From contig JAURWS010000012.1 of the NCBI GenBank assembly GCA_030654835.1, positions 62,001 to 126,000 on the forward strand: 64,000 nt of DNA, given 5' to 3'. The notes below the pieces were generated by a model that was not told the DNA's origin, ran no database searches, and worked only from the letters and a program-made list of their open reading frames with translations. The stretch is from Gammaproteobacteria bacterium (GTDB lineage: Bacteria; Pseudomonadota; Gammaproteobacteria; Pseudomonadales; Pseudohongiellaceae). Positions 43,133 to 52,270 of this stretch are shown here, in pieces (the first letter of the stretch is position 1; each line of letters opens with the position of its first letter). The position numbers and the translations under genes were made by a program.

Positions 43133-46100
43133 ATGGCTGGATTGATTACCACCGCAATCTCCGGACTCAAGCTGAGCCAGCTGGCGCTGTCGATCTCTGG
43201 ACAGAACATCGTCAACGCCAACACCGATGGCTACAGTCGGCAGTCCATCTCCGCCGTCACCAGCACGGCGATGAAGACCGGCGCGGGCTTCGTCGGCACG
43301 GGCGTCACCGTCACCGACATTTTTCGCAACACCGAGCAGTATCTGGTGGACCAGGTCAGCCGCGACATCTCCGTGCTGGCCGATTTCGATGCCTATCTCT
43401 CGAACATCAACCAGACTGACAACCTGCTCGCCAGCCCGTCCAGCAGCCTCTCCAGCAGCATGAACAACTTCTTCGACGCGCTCAACGAATCGTCGAACGA
43501 CCCGGCCTCACTGCTCGGACGTCAGCTGATGCTGACCCAGACCAACATGCTGACGCAGAACTTCAAGAGTCTGGAGTCCAAACTGCTCAGCCAGAATCTC
43601 GCCATCAACAAACAGTTCGACAGCCTCGCTGCCAACGTCACCACCATCGCGAAAGAGATTGCCCTGCTCAACGACGCCATCGGCAACTCGGTCGGCGCGA
43701 CCATCGGCAAATACCCCAACGATCTGCTCGATCGCCGGGATGTGCTGGTGCGCGATCTCTCCAAATTTGTCGAAGTGGCCGTGGTGGCGCAGGGTGACCA
43801 GACCATCGATGTCTTCATCGGCGAGGGGCAGGGCCTGGTCATCGGCCCGACGCCGAGTGAAGTGGTGTCCATCCCCGGGCCGATGAAACCGGATCGCAAG
43901 GAGATCGCCTTCAAGGTCAACGGCGAAACCCGTGTGGTGACCAATCAGCTGACCGGCGGCGAGCTGGGCGGGCTGGTGCGTTTCCGCAAGGAAGCCCTGG
44001 AGCCCGCGCTGGCCTCGCTGGGGCGCATTGCTTTGGCGTTGTCCGACGGCATCAACAAGCAGCAGCATCTGGGCATCGATCTGGAAGGCAATCTGGGGCA
44101 CTCGATCTTCACCGATATCAATGACCCGATACTGGTAAAGAACCGCGTGCGTGGTGACGTCAACAATGCCGCGCCCAGCGATCGTCAGCTCTCTGTCACC
44201 ATCGACGACGTCAGCCAGTTGACGACCAGCAACTATGAGCTGAAGTTTCCCGGCCCGGGACAGCAGTACTCCGTGCTGCGCGAGGCCGATGGCAAGCTCG
44301 TGGCACAAGGGGTGCTCGGCGACAAGCTGCCGCACAAGATCGAGATCGATGGCTTCACCATCAACCTGACCGCCGGATCGTTCCAGGCTGGCGACAAGTT
44401 TCAGATCGAGCCGACTACCAAGGGCGCGAGCGACATCAAGGTGTTGATCACCCGACCCGAGGCCTTTGCCTTCGCCTCGCCGGTACGCACCCAGACCAGT
44501 GTCGGCAACCAGGGCGGGGCGTTCATCCTGCCCGGCAATGTCACCGATATTGGCACGGCCGCGTTTACCACGGTGCCCGGAGAGCTGAGTCCGCCGATCC
44601 TTATCCGCTTCACTTCGCCGACGACCTATGATGTGCTCGATTACTCTGATCCGGCCAACCCCGTGTCCTTGCGCCCGCCGCTGAACAACCAGCGCTTCTC
44701 GCCAGGGGTGGTCAATGACGTGTTCCCGGATGATCCCGGTGGCACATCGGTCAGTACGCTAGGCAGCGGTGCGGCCAGAGCCAATCTCGGCCTTCTTAAC
44801 AATGGCTATCAGCAGGAGATGGTGACCTTGCTCACCACAGATCCCGTCAACGGCTATGTCACGGAGACGCGCGTTCAGATCAATCAGAATCAGACGGCTA
44901 GGCAGGTAGCCCAGCAGCTGTCCGGCCTCAAGGGCGTCAGCGCGAGCGCCGCCACACGCATGCAGTTGTCCGAGTTCACTACCGATGGCAGCGGCACCCC
45001 GCTGACGCTCACCCTCAACGGGGTTGACCTGACTGACCCGCGCGTGATTCTGGAAGGGGCGTTGGTGCCGGAGCTGGTTCCCGATCCGCTGACGGCCGAT
45101 TTCCTGCGTGACCGTATCAACAGCAACAAGGCGCTGACGACCATGGGCATCTTCGCCGAGAGCGATGGCGAACGGCTCACCGTGCGGTCGACCACAGGGC
45201 TCGATCTGCAGGTGAAAGTCAGCGGCAATGCGGGCGATTCGTTGCTGGTTCGCGATGGCGACCTGCGCTCCATCGTGGGCGACAAGAACCTGAATGCGGG
45301 AGTCAATATCGCGGTCAATTCCAGCTTCGGCATCGACATGGGTTTCGGTACGACCACGGTGGCACTGACGCCAGGGGACTACGCCGCTCGCGATGTGCTG
45401 CGTGCTGTGCAGAAAGATGTCGACAACGCCATGGGCGCCGGTGTGGTGAAGGTCAGCATGAACGCCGCCGGCTTCATCGAGATGCGCTCAGCGCGCAGCG
45501 AGCGCACCCTTGTGGTCAGCGGCATTACCGGGGGTGATCCGCTGGGCATCGAGCCCCTGCGCATCACCGGCCCGGATCGCGGCGCCTCGCCGGCGGTGTA
45601 TGCCAGCGGTGTAGATGCCCGCGACGCCTTTGACTTCACTGCACAGAACGGGAATTTCATATTGAGCGTCGACGATTCCTACTCGGATTCGATCACGCTG
45701 AATCAAAGTTTCGCGGCCGGTGATGGCAGTGCACTGGTTACCGACATTCAGGCGCAGATTGACGCTTCCGTCGGCGCCACTGGTTTGAACGGACGGGTAA
45801 CCGTGGATCTGGATGACAACGGAGTGCTGCGTTTTACCACCGTCAGTGAGGGCGCAGACTCTGCGATCAGCATTACCGCTGGCGCCTTGGTGCAGGATCT
45901 GGTGGTCACCGGCTCGGCGGCAGGTGAGCAGACCTCGGGTTCCAACGCGCTGCTCACGGGCAATGTCAGCATTACTGCCGGTTTCGATTTCGATGCCAAT
46001 GGCCCGCATCAGTTTGAAGTCGCCGTCAACGGCGAGGACAGCGTTCTCGTTACTCTGACCGGCACTGCGGCAGACTCCGGTGAAGTGGTAGACCTGATCG

Positions 46101-46807
46101 GGAATGCGATCAACGCCGCGCTGGCGACCGAAGGTTTTGATCCGGTCACTGTGGGTGTTGATGGTTCAGGGAAACTGACCATAGCGTCACAAGCTTATGG
46201 GCGCGACTCGCAGATTGCGATCAGTGAAGTACAGGGGACATATGGCGCGCTGTTTCAAGGCGTCAGCCGCGGCGTGGCGACGACCAGCGATTTCACGATC
46301 GGCGGTACGGTTGATGTGCAGCTGGCGGCCAACACCCGCCTGCTATCCGATCGCAGCAATGGCCTGTTTGGAATGGCACCTGTCGCTCAGAGCAACTTCA
46401 TGGGCTATCAGGTCAGCATCAACAGCGGCCAGGGGGCCAGCGGGGCACCCAAGGCCGGTGACACTTTTCTGGTCAGCTACAACACCGACGGCTCTGCCGA
46501 CAATCGCAATGGCGCGGCGATGCTGTCTCTGAACAACGACCTGACGCTTTCCAACGGCAATCTTACCTATCAGGGCGCCTATGGTCAGCTGGTGGAGAAT
46601 ATGGGCATCCTGACCAGTCAGGGGCGCTTGAGCCAGGCCGCCAGCGAGACCTTGTTGCGACAGTCGATGTCGGCCCTGCAGTCGGTGGCAGGTGTGAACA
46701 TGGACGAGGAGGCGGCGCGCCTCATTCAATTCGAACAACACTACAACGCGTCGGCCCGCCTGATCTCCATGGCCAAGGAAATGTTCGATGCGCTGCTGTC
46801 TTTATAA
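43133..46807 (+). CDS. flgK: giant hook-filament junction protein FlgK
   Basis: Junction protein HAP1, 1224 aa against about 550-680 usually. The N-terminus (LITTAISGLKLSQLALSISG) and C-terminus (GVNMDEEAARLIQFEQHYNA) are standard. The middle carries inserted beta-rich modules; two clear copies (about residues 831-920 and 945-1036) share the pattern GFDFDANGPHQFEVAVNG / IDASVGATGLNGRVTVDL / SAISITAG with modules in FlgE and FliD. The frame is uninterrupted. Its last 16 bp are duplicated immediately after the stop (separate entry). Confidence 0.93.
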   Translation: MAGLITTAISGLKLSQLALSISGQNIVNANTDGYSRQSISAVTSTAMKTGAGFVGTGVTVTDIFRNTEQYLVDQVSRDISVLADFDAYLSNINQTDNLLASPSSSLSSSMNNFFDALNESSNDPASLLGRQLMLTQTNMLTQNFKSLESKLLSQNLAINKQFDSLAANVTTIAKEIALLNDAIGNSVGATIGKYPNDLLDRRDVLVRDLSKFVEVAVVAQGDQTIDVFIGEGQGLVIGPTPSEVVSIPGPMKPDRKEIAFKVNGETRVVTNQLTGGELGGLVRFRKEALEPALASLGRIALALSDGINKQQHLGIDLEGNLGHSIFTDINDPILVKNRVRGDVNNAAPSDRQLSVTIDDVSQLTTSNYELKFPGPGQQYSVLREADGKLVAQGVLGDKLPHKIEIDGFTINLTAGSFQAGDKFQIEPTTKGASDIKVLITRPEAFAFASPVRTQTSVGNQGGAFILPGNVTDIGTAAFTTVPGELSPPILIRFTSPTTYDVLDYSDPANPVSLRPPLNNQRFSPGVVNDVFPDDPGGTSVSTLGSGAARANLGLLNNGYQQEMVTLLTTDPVNGYVTETRVQINQNQTARQVAQQLSGLKGVSASAATRMQLSEFTTDGSGTPLTLTLNGVDLTDPRVILEGALVPELVPDPLTADFLRDRINSNKALTTMGIFAESDGERLTVRSTTGLDLQVKVSGNAGDSLLVRDGDLRSIVGDKNLNAGVNIAVNSSFGIDMGFGTTTVALTPGDYAARDVLRAVQKDVDNAMGAGVVKVSMNAAGFIEMRSARSERTLVVSGITGGDPLGIEPLRITGPDRGASPAVYASGVDARDAFDFTAQNGNFILSVDDSYSDSITLNQSFAAGDGSALVTDIQAQIDASVGATGLNGRVTVDLDDNGVLRFTTVSEGADSAISITAGALVQDLVVTGSAAGEQTSGSNALLTGNVSITAGFDFDANGPHQFEVAVNGEDSVLVTLTGTAADSGEVVDLIGNAINAALATEGFDPVTVGVDGSGKLTIASQAYGRDSQIAISEVQGTYGALFQGVSRGVATTSDFTIGGTVDVQLAANTRLLSDRSNGLFGMAPVAQSNFMGYQVSINSGQGASGAPKAGDTFLVSYNTDGSADNRNGAAMLSLNNDLTLSNGNLTYQGAYGQLVENMGILTSQGRLSQAASETLLRQSMSALQSVAGVNMDEEAARLIQFEQHYNASARLISMAKEMFDALLSL

Positions 46808-46823
46808 GCTGCTGTCTTTATAA
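46792..46823. repeat. 16-bp exact tandem duplication at the flgK stop codon
   Basis: GCTGCTGTCTTTATAA occurs twice without a gap (46792-46807 and 46808-46823). The first copy contains the flgK stop; the second sits in the spacer before flgL. A recent slippage event is the likely cause; it does not alter FlgK. Confidence 0.95.
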
Positions 46824-46841
46824 AAGAGTGAGGTAAGGGAT

Positions 46842-48086
46842 ATGGGTCTACGACTCTCGACAATGCAAATGCACGCCACCGGTCTGGCCGGCATGCTTGA
46901 CCTGCAGAAGGCGGTCAGCAGGACGCAGGAGCAGATTGCGGGCAACAAACGGGTGCTGACCCCTGGCGATGATCCCATTGCCAGTACCCGCATTCTGGCC
47001 CTGAATCAGGAACTGGCGCTCAACGATCAATACAACAGCAATCTGGAGACGCTGACCAACCGCCTGCAACGCGAAGAGGTCGCTGTCTCCGGTGTCAGCG
47101 ATCTGGTGTTGCGGGCGCAGGAACTGGTGACTCAGGCGGGCAACGGCGCCCTCAACAAGGAGCAGCGTGGCTTCATCGCCATCGAGATGCAGAGTCTGGT
47201 GAAATCGATGGCACAGATGATGAACAGTCGCGATGCCAGTGGCGAATTCATCTTCGCTGGCTACCAGGGCAAGTCCGAACCGTTCGTGCTTGGCGACGAT
47301 GGCCGCTATCGTTATGTCGGCGATGAGGGGCAACGTTCCATCCAGATCGCGTCGGCCACCTCGGTGGCTTCCAGCGACTCCGGCAAGGAAGTGTTCGTCG
47401 ACGTCAAGAGTGTGGTCAACACGGTGGTGGGGCATGCCAACGGTGGCAATCATGGTGTGCCTCCCGCCATCATCGGCGGCGAGCGCATTGTCGATCATGA
47501 AGCGTTCGCCGAGTTTTACCCGGAGGATGTCATCATCGAGTTTCGTCCGCTGGACGAAGTGGAGCCAGCGCTGTTGACCTACAACATCAAGCAGTCCTCC
47601 GATGGGCGCATCCTCAAGGAGAACCAGCCTTACCTGTCGGGCGAGCTGATCGAGTTCGGCGGAGCGGGTGTGCGGATTTCCGGGGAGCCCGCCGTCGGCG
47701 ATACCTTCATTGTGGAATCCAGCAACAAGAAGGGCCTGCTGACCAATCTGGAAGACTTCATCGTCTCTTTGAAAGACCTCAGTGACAGTGCCACCGACAA
47801 GCAGGAACTAGCGCAGCAGGTCGCCAACACGCTCGGCAATCTGAACAACGCACAGACGACTCTGCTGGAGACGCGCAGCTCTGTGGGAGCGCGGCTTAAT
47901 CTGGTGGAGGCCAGCCGCAGCAACAACGCGGAGTTTGAGCTGGTGATCAAGTCGGCGTTGTCGGAGATCGCGGATCTGGACTACGCGAAGGCGATCAGTC
48001 AGTTGAGTCAGGAGAGTTTCATTCTGGAGGCTGCGCAGGCGAGCTTCGCGAGGGTCAGCAAGCTATCGATCTTCAAGTATATATAG
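46842..48086 (+). CDS. flgL: hook-filament junction protein FlgL
   Basis: Junction protein HAP3 of 414 aa, a normal length. N-terminus MGLRLSTMQMHATGLAGMLD with the flagellin-like helix (TQEQIAGNKRVLTPGDDPIA) and C-terminus ELVIKSALSEIADLDYAKAI are diagnostic. It is the last gene of the flg run and, unlike FlgK and FliD, carries no added modules. Confidence 0.93.
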   Translation: MGLRLSTMQMHATGLAGMLDLQKAVSRTQEQIAGNKRVLTPGDDPIASTRILALNQELALNDQYNSNLETLTNRLQREEVAVSGVSDLVLRAQELVTQAGNGALNKEQRGFIAIEMQSLVKSMAQMMNSRDASGEFIFAGYQGKSEPFVLGDDGRYRYVGDEGQRSIQIASATSVASSDSGKEVFVDVKSVVNTVVGHANGGNHGVPPAIIGGERIVDHEAFAEFYPEDVIIEFRPLDEVEPALLTYNIKQSSDGRILKENQPYLSGELIEFGGAGVRISGEPAVGDTFIVESSNKKGLLTNLEDFIVSLKDLSDSATDKQELAQQVANTLGNLNNAQTTLLETRSSVGARLNLVEASRSNNAEFELVIKSALSEIADLDYAKAISQLSQESFILEAAQASFARVSKLSIFKYI

Positions 48087-48121
48087 AGGGGCTGGCCTGG
48101 CAGCCTGTGCCATCACTGCAG

Positions 48122-48451
48122 CTACTTTGACAGACTGGCTGTATAGGCCGACAAACCATTTCTTCCTTTCTGCAGCTTGAGAATTTCTTTCGCGAGAAGC
48201 TGCTTGTTATTGCTCGTCAATTCCAATACGCCGCCGTCAATATCTTTGAGTTTCTCAATGCGAGCGATTTTTTCCGTTACTTGCAGCGAGAGGGTTGTAT
48301 CCTCGAAAAAGGAGTGCAGCAAAATCTCTCTTGCTTCGATGGCGATTTTCAGTGAATTCCAATCGCGTTTTTCCGCATATTCCCGCATCTGCGTGGAGAG
48401 ACTCAGTATTTCCTGCCACTGCCTCTCCTGCTGTTCCCGACTGTCTTTCAT
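48122..48451 (-). CDS. FliT-like flagellar chaperone candidate
   Basis: A 109-aa helical protein on the strand opposite to its neighbours. The layout resembles FliT: an early aromatic-rich helix (QQERQWQEILSLSTQMREYA), a WNSLKIAIEAREILL segment, a middle pair of helices and a C-terminal LSAYTASL. FliT proteins bind FliD and regulate class II flagellar genes. Similarity is structural and weak, and the position between flgL and fliC is unusual. It is more AT-rich than the neighbouring genes. Confidence 0.55.
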   Translation of the reverse strand: MKDSREQQERQWQEILSLSTQMREYAEKRDWNSLKIAIEAREILLHSFFEDTTLSLQVTEKIARIEKLKDIDGGVLELTSNNKQLLAKEILKLQKGRNGLSAYTASLSK

Positions 48452-48578
48452 GACATTCTCTTCATATTTTCAAAAATAAATTAATGCTTTTTCGAACAAG
48501 GCCGATAGGGTTTCATCTCGGGTATTTGCAATATTTTCAATTGTCTGCAGCAAAACGACAAAATTTGAACTGATCCAC

Positions 48579-48605
48579 TAAAGCTTTGATTGGTCGTGTC
48601 GTTAA
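48579..48605 (+). promoter_or_regulatory. sigma-28 promoter of fliC
   Basis: TAAA (48579-48582), a 15-bp spacer and GTCGTTAA (48598-48605) match TAAA-N15-GCCGATAA with two mismatches. The flagellin ATG is 85 bp downstream. Confidence 0.75.
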
Positions 48606-48689
48606 CCCTGATAACGCATAGGGGTGAGCAACAATATTTCTCTTCGATATGCGGCTCAGTTTAACGTGTCCAACCAGGAGTATCAAAGA

Positions 48690-50846
48690 ATGGCTCAAGT
48701 AATCAATACCAATATCGCATCGCTCAATGCTCAGCGTAATTTGAACAGTTCTCAGGCCGGTAGCAACCAGGCTTTGGAACGCCTCTCTTCAGGTTTGCGC
48801 ATCAACAGTGCAAAAGACGACGCAGCAGGTCTCGCAATTTCCACGCGCTTCCAGTCCCAGATCAAGGGTCTGAATGTCGCAGTGCGCAATGCCGGTGACG
48901 GTGTGTCTCTAGCGCAAACAGCTGAAGGTTCTCTGGGCTCCATGACAGACGGCCTGCAGCGTATCCGTGAGCTGGCCGTACAGTCTGCCAACGCCACCAA
49001 CAGTGACGTTGACCGTCAGGCACTCCAAGACGAAGTTGGTCAGCTGGTTGCGGAAATCACCCGTCTGGGCGAACAGACCAAGTTCAACGGCATCAATCTG
49101 CTGGATGGGTCGCTGTCCACGCAACTGCAGGTTGGCGCCAACGTTGGTGAGTCTGTGAGCTTCAGCATCGGCAAACTGACTTCTGACAACATCGGTACTG
49201 CCAAGAATGGTGGCGTGTCTGCAGTCGGCAGCAGCACCGCCCTGGGGTCGGGTGATCTGAGCATCAATGGCGTCGCGATCCGCGCCTCCAGCTCAGCGGA
49301 TGACGCTGCGTCAACCGCCAATGCCGCTGCCAGCGCAATCTCCAAGGTAGCTGCCATCAACGCATCCAGCGCTGAAACTGGTGTGACTGCCATAGTCAAC
49401 ACCAATACTGTTGCCGGTAGCGACATGACTGCTGCTGCCGCTTCTGGCTCCATCACCATCAATGGCACGGCGATTTCTGTGACCACTACCGGTGATGCCT
49501 CCAGCAGCCGTACTGCAGTCGTGGAAGCGATCAACGCCAAGAGTGCACAGACCGGCGTAACGGCCACTGACACTGGTGATGACGACAAGGGTGTGACGCT
49601 GACCGCAGCCGATGGCCGCAACATCACTACCTCGTTTACCACTCTGACGGCAGCTTCTACTGGTATCGCCGCCGCAGCGACTTACACCGGCGGCTATACC
49701 CTGGTGGCAGACAGCGATGTCAGCACGATCACCGTGACTGGTGGTGATGGCACCGCAGGCTCCAGCATTACCAACTCCGGTCTGGCCGCTGGCACCTACA
49801 CCGCAGGCACTGCTGCAACGACTTCCACTGCGCAGACTGTTGCCAGTGGCGGTACCGCCAACACGTTGACCACCGGTGACCTGGTGATCAACGGTGTGGC
49901 AATCGGAGCCTCTGTGGCGGTTGACGATACAGCCTCTGACGTGAGTGCAACCTCCGGCAGCAAGGCAGCCAGCGGTATCTCCATCGCTGCAGTCATCAAC
50001 CGCAGCACTGACGACACTGGTGTCACTGCCACAGTCAATGCCACCACGGTGGTCGGTGGTACAGCCGCCAACGTTGACGCCGCGACAGCCACTGTTGGCC
50101 ATACCTCAGACTTGTACATCAACGGCACTAACGTGGGCACAATGACTGCTACTGCTGATCAGGCGACTGACATTGCGACCACAGTGGATTTGATCAACGC
50201 TTCCGAGGGCACTACTGGGGTGACTGCTACCTACAACGGCGGCTCCATCACGTTGAACGCAGCGGATGGCCGCAACGTTTCTGTAGCGGTAGACAAAGCT
50301 GCAGCGAGTACAGCTGTCGGTGCGTACTTCGGTCTGGACGCCAGCGTGGCTGGTATTGGTCAGAGCGACTTCGCAGTGGCAGGCACCTACGCCAACACTG
50401 CTGAGACCACCTCCTCTACTGTAACCCTGACCTCTGCCAGTGAGTTTACTGTGTCAGCAGGCGTCAATGGCAACACTGGACTGGCTGGTGTTGGTCTGGA
50501 AGTCGGCAGCTTCGGTGGCGCCACCAAGGGTCAGTACGTGAAGGACATCGACATCTCTACCCTCGACGGTGCCAACACCGCGATCGTGGCGATCGACAAT
50601 GCCCTGGCGAGCGTGAGCTCAGAGCGCTCCAAGCTCGGTGCGATTCAGAACCGACTGGAATCCACGATCTCCAACCTGGCGGTAGTGTCCGAAAACCTGA
50701 CAGCAGCAAACTCACGAATTCAGGATGCTGACTTCGCGCAGGAAGCCGCTTCACTGTCCAGAAGCAAGATTCTGCAGCAAGCAGGTATCTCGATTCTGTC
50801 ACAGGCTAACGCCGCACCGCAGCAAGTACTGTCTCTGCTGCAGTAA
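48690..50846 (+). CDS. fliC: flagellin FliC, enlarged with repeated variable region
   Basis: Filament subunit of 718 aa, larger than most (~280-500). The D0/D1 N-terminus (QVINTNIASLNAQRNLNSSQ, LERLSSGLRINSAKDDAAG) and the C-terminus (ADFAQEAASLSRSKILQQAG) are fully conserved. The middle (~residues 180-620) is rich in Thr, Ala, Ser and Gly and contains at least four flagellin-IN-type motifs ending TGVTA (AAINASSAETGVTA, EAINAKSAQTGVTA, VINRSTDDTGVTA, LINASEGTTGVTA). I start it at ATG 48690 after GGAGTATC; the frame runs open from 48624 but the extra residues are not flagellin. Only one flagellin gene is in the window. Confidence 0.95.
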   Translation: MAQVINTNIASLNAQRNLNSSQAGSNQALERLSSGLRINSAKDDAAGLAISTRFQSQIKGLNVAVRNAGDGVSLAQTAEGSLGSMTDGLQRIRELAVQSANATNSDVDRQALQDEVGQLVAEITRLGEQTKFNGINLLDGSLSTQLQVGANVGESVSFSIGKLTSDNIGTAKNGGVSAVGSSTALGSGDLSINGVAIRASSSADDAASTANAAASAISKVAAINASSAETGVTAIVNTNTVAGSDMTAAAASGSITINGTAISVTTTGDASSSRTAVVEAINAKSAQTGVTATDTGDDDKGVTLTAADGRNITTSFTTLTAASTGIAAAATYTGGYTLVADSDVSTITVTGGDGTAGSSITNSGLAAGTYTAGTAATTSTAQTVASGGTANTLTTGDLVINGVAIGASVAVDDTASDVSATSGSKAASGISIAAVINRSTDDTGVTATVNATTVVGGTAANVDAATATVGHTSDLYINGTNVGTMTATADQATDIATTVDLINASEGTTGVTATYNGGSITLNAADGRNVSVAVDKAAASTAVGAYFGLDASVAGIGQSDFAVAGTYANTAETTSSTVTLTSASEFTVSAGVNGNTGLAGVGLEVGSFGGATKGQYVKDIDISTLDGANTAIVAIDNALASVSSERSKLGAIQNRLESTISNLAVVSENLTAANSRIQDADFAQEAASLSRSKILQQAGISILSQANAAPQQVLSLLQ

Positions 50847-50857
50847 CAGGGGTAACC

Positions 50858-50904
50858 CCGCTCTGGACTCCGGCTTGTGCCAGAGTACCGGAGCGGTTTT
50901 TTTT
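50858..50904 (+). terminator. rho-independent terminator after fliC
   Basis: CCGCTCTGG (50858-50866) pairs with CCGGAGCGG (50888-50896), with one G-T pair, and is followed by eight T residues (50897-50904). It begins 12 bp after the flagellin stop. Confidence 0.8.
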
Positions 50905-50955
50905 GCTTTGGGTTGGTCGAACGTAAGTCAATGAGACTTGTTCTGGAGGCGTACC

Positions 50956-51384
50956 TTGACTGATATCAGTATTACAAGATTCCTGCCGACCCTCGCCCGG
51001 GACAAAGTGAGTTCGGTGCAGGCCGGACGCAGCGAGGAAGAGCATCATCGTGCCCCGCACGAGTATGTCTTTCACGATGACAGTGCCGAACAAGGAGAAG
51101 AGCGCGAGGGATTCGCCAACGATAACAGCGGGCCTGGAGCACGTGAGCGCCAGGCCAGCGACAAGCAGTTGGAGGCAGCGGTAGCGCGCCTTAACGACTA
51201 CGTACAGACAGTGCAGCGCGACATCATCTTTGGCATCGATTCGGGTACGTCGGAACCATCGGTGACAGTTGTGGATCGCAAGTCTCGCAAAATGGTTCGG
51301 CAGTTCGGTGGTAAAGAGGCGTTGGAGATGGCGCGCAAGGTCGAAGCACAGGAGCCGTTGTCACTCTTTAAGGCGCAAGTGTGA
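50956..51384 (+). CDS. flaG: FlaG family protein
   Basis: A 142-aa FlaG-type protein, involved in filament length control in known cases. The C-terminal half has the FlaG pattern (ARLNDYVQTVQRDIIFGID, then VTVVDRKSRKMVRQFGGKEA). A TTG at 50956 is preceded by GGAGG with a normal 6-bp spacing, so I take it as the start. Between fliC and fliD, FlaG is in its usual place, but the MOSC gene interrupts the run on the other strand. Confidence 0.8.
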   Translation: MTDISITRFLPTLARDKVSSVQAGRSEEEHHRAPHEYVFHDDSAEQGEEREGFANDNSGPGARERQASDKQLEAAVARLNDYVQTVQRDIIFGIDSGTSEPSVTVVDRKSRKMVRQFGGKEALEMARKVEAQEPLSLFKAQV

Positions 51385-51489
51385 TTTAGAGAAGAGCGTG
51401 ATTTGTTTTTGACCGCTTTCATCAGAATTGCTGCCAGCAAGAGACATCGATACAGTAAACCTCAATGCAAAGGATTTTTCGGGTGCGCC

Positions 51490-51981
51490 TCAGGGTGTGC
51501 CCTTTTTTTTGCCTTCGATAGCCAGCGCGAAAATATCCCCGACCTGCAGCTCTCCGCTGCTGAGCACTGCGGCACGCAGCCCGGCGCGATGCACCATGTG
51601 CGGCAGCACCAATGACGTGACCCGGCGGGCCAGACTGCTGCACGGTTCGCACAATTCTATCCCCTCGAATTCGACAGTACCGAGACGAAAGCGCTGACCT
51701 GCCAATGCGTTGAGGTTCACGCCATGCGTGATGATGTTGCGCCGTAAATCACCATAGCCGAGTGTCAGACCGCATGCTTGATTGAAGGTGTCGATGGCCT
51801 CGGCCTCAATCAGTGTCACCTCGGTCGCCCGCTCCTGCAGGGGACGGTCCAGGAAACTCGCCTGCGTGTTGCAGTAGCGATCGCCGACGATACCTGCACC
51901 GGCCTGCATCGACACGCGGCTCTGGCTTCGGGGTGCCGCTGCTCGTTGTGGAGCGGTAAAAATGGCGAGTACGTTTGACAT
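51490..51981 (-). CDS. MOSC domain protein
   Basis: A 163-aa MOSC-domain protein with the conserved cysteine region (FEGIELCEPCSSLARRV) and the early GIVGDRYC and TLIEAEAIDTF segments. MOSC proteins bind or transfer sulfur or the molybdenum cofactor. It is unrelated to flagella and inserted against the direction of the cluster. I chose ATG 51981 (MSNVLAIFTAPQ); 12 more in-frame residues lie upstream. It could serve the molybdoenzyme AioA, but that is speculation. Confidence 0.75.
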   Translation of the reverse strand: MSNVLAIFTAPQRAAAPRSQSRVSMQAGAGIVGDRYCNTQASFLDRPLQERATEVTLIEAEAIDTFNQACGLTLGYGDLRRNIITHGVNLNALAGQRFRLGTVEFEGIELCEPCSSLARRVTSLVLPHMVHRAGLRAAVLSSGELQVGDIFALAIEGKKKGTP

Positions 51982-52191
51982 GGTGCTGCTGGTCCTGCGT
52001 GTCGGTAGTCGATTCATGTGGCCTGGAAGGTAATGCAGTTCCCGGCGCCGCGCAAGTCACCTGCATGAACGGCAAGCTTTTGCCTGCGCGGGCAATTCTC
52101 TGCTGCAATGATGATCAAGATCACTGCCGTATTGCCGATATTTCCCATATGCCGAGGCGAATTTGCCTGCATTCAACAGGACGCAGTCGAC

Positions 52192-52207
52192 TGGCACATA
52201 AATTGAA
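52192..52207 (+). promoter_or_regulatory. candidate sigma-54 promoter of fliD
   Basis: TGGCAC-ATAAA-TTGAA matches TGGCAC-N5-TTGCW except that the conserved C of the -12 box is A. It lies 64 bp before the fliD ATG. fliD is sigma-54-dependent in Pseudomonas. Confidence 0.5.
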
Positions 52208-52270
52208 TTGCACTCTGTGAAATGGGGCAGACGCAGTCGCTTTCCGCGTGCGTGAATTCAGGAGCAGTGC

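Noticed and set aside
48690-50846. Frameshift or gene fusion as the cause of the large flagellin
   Set aside because: The frame is continuous with correct conserved ends and internal repeats, so expansion explains the size.
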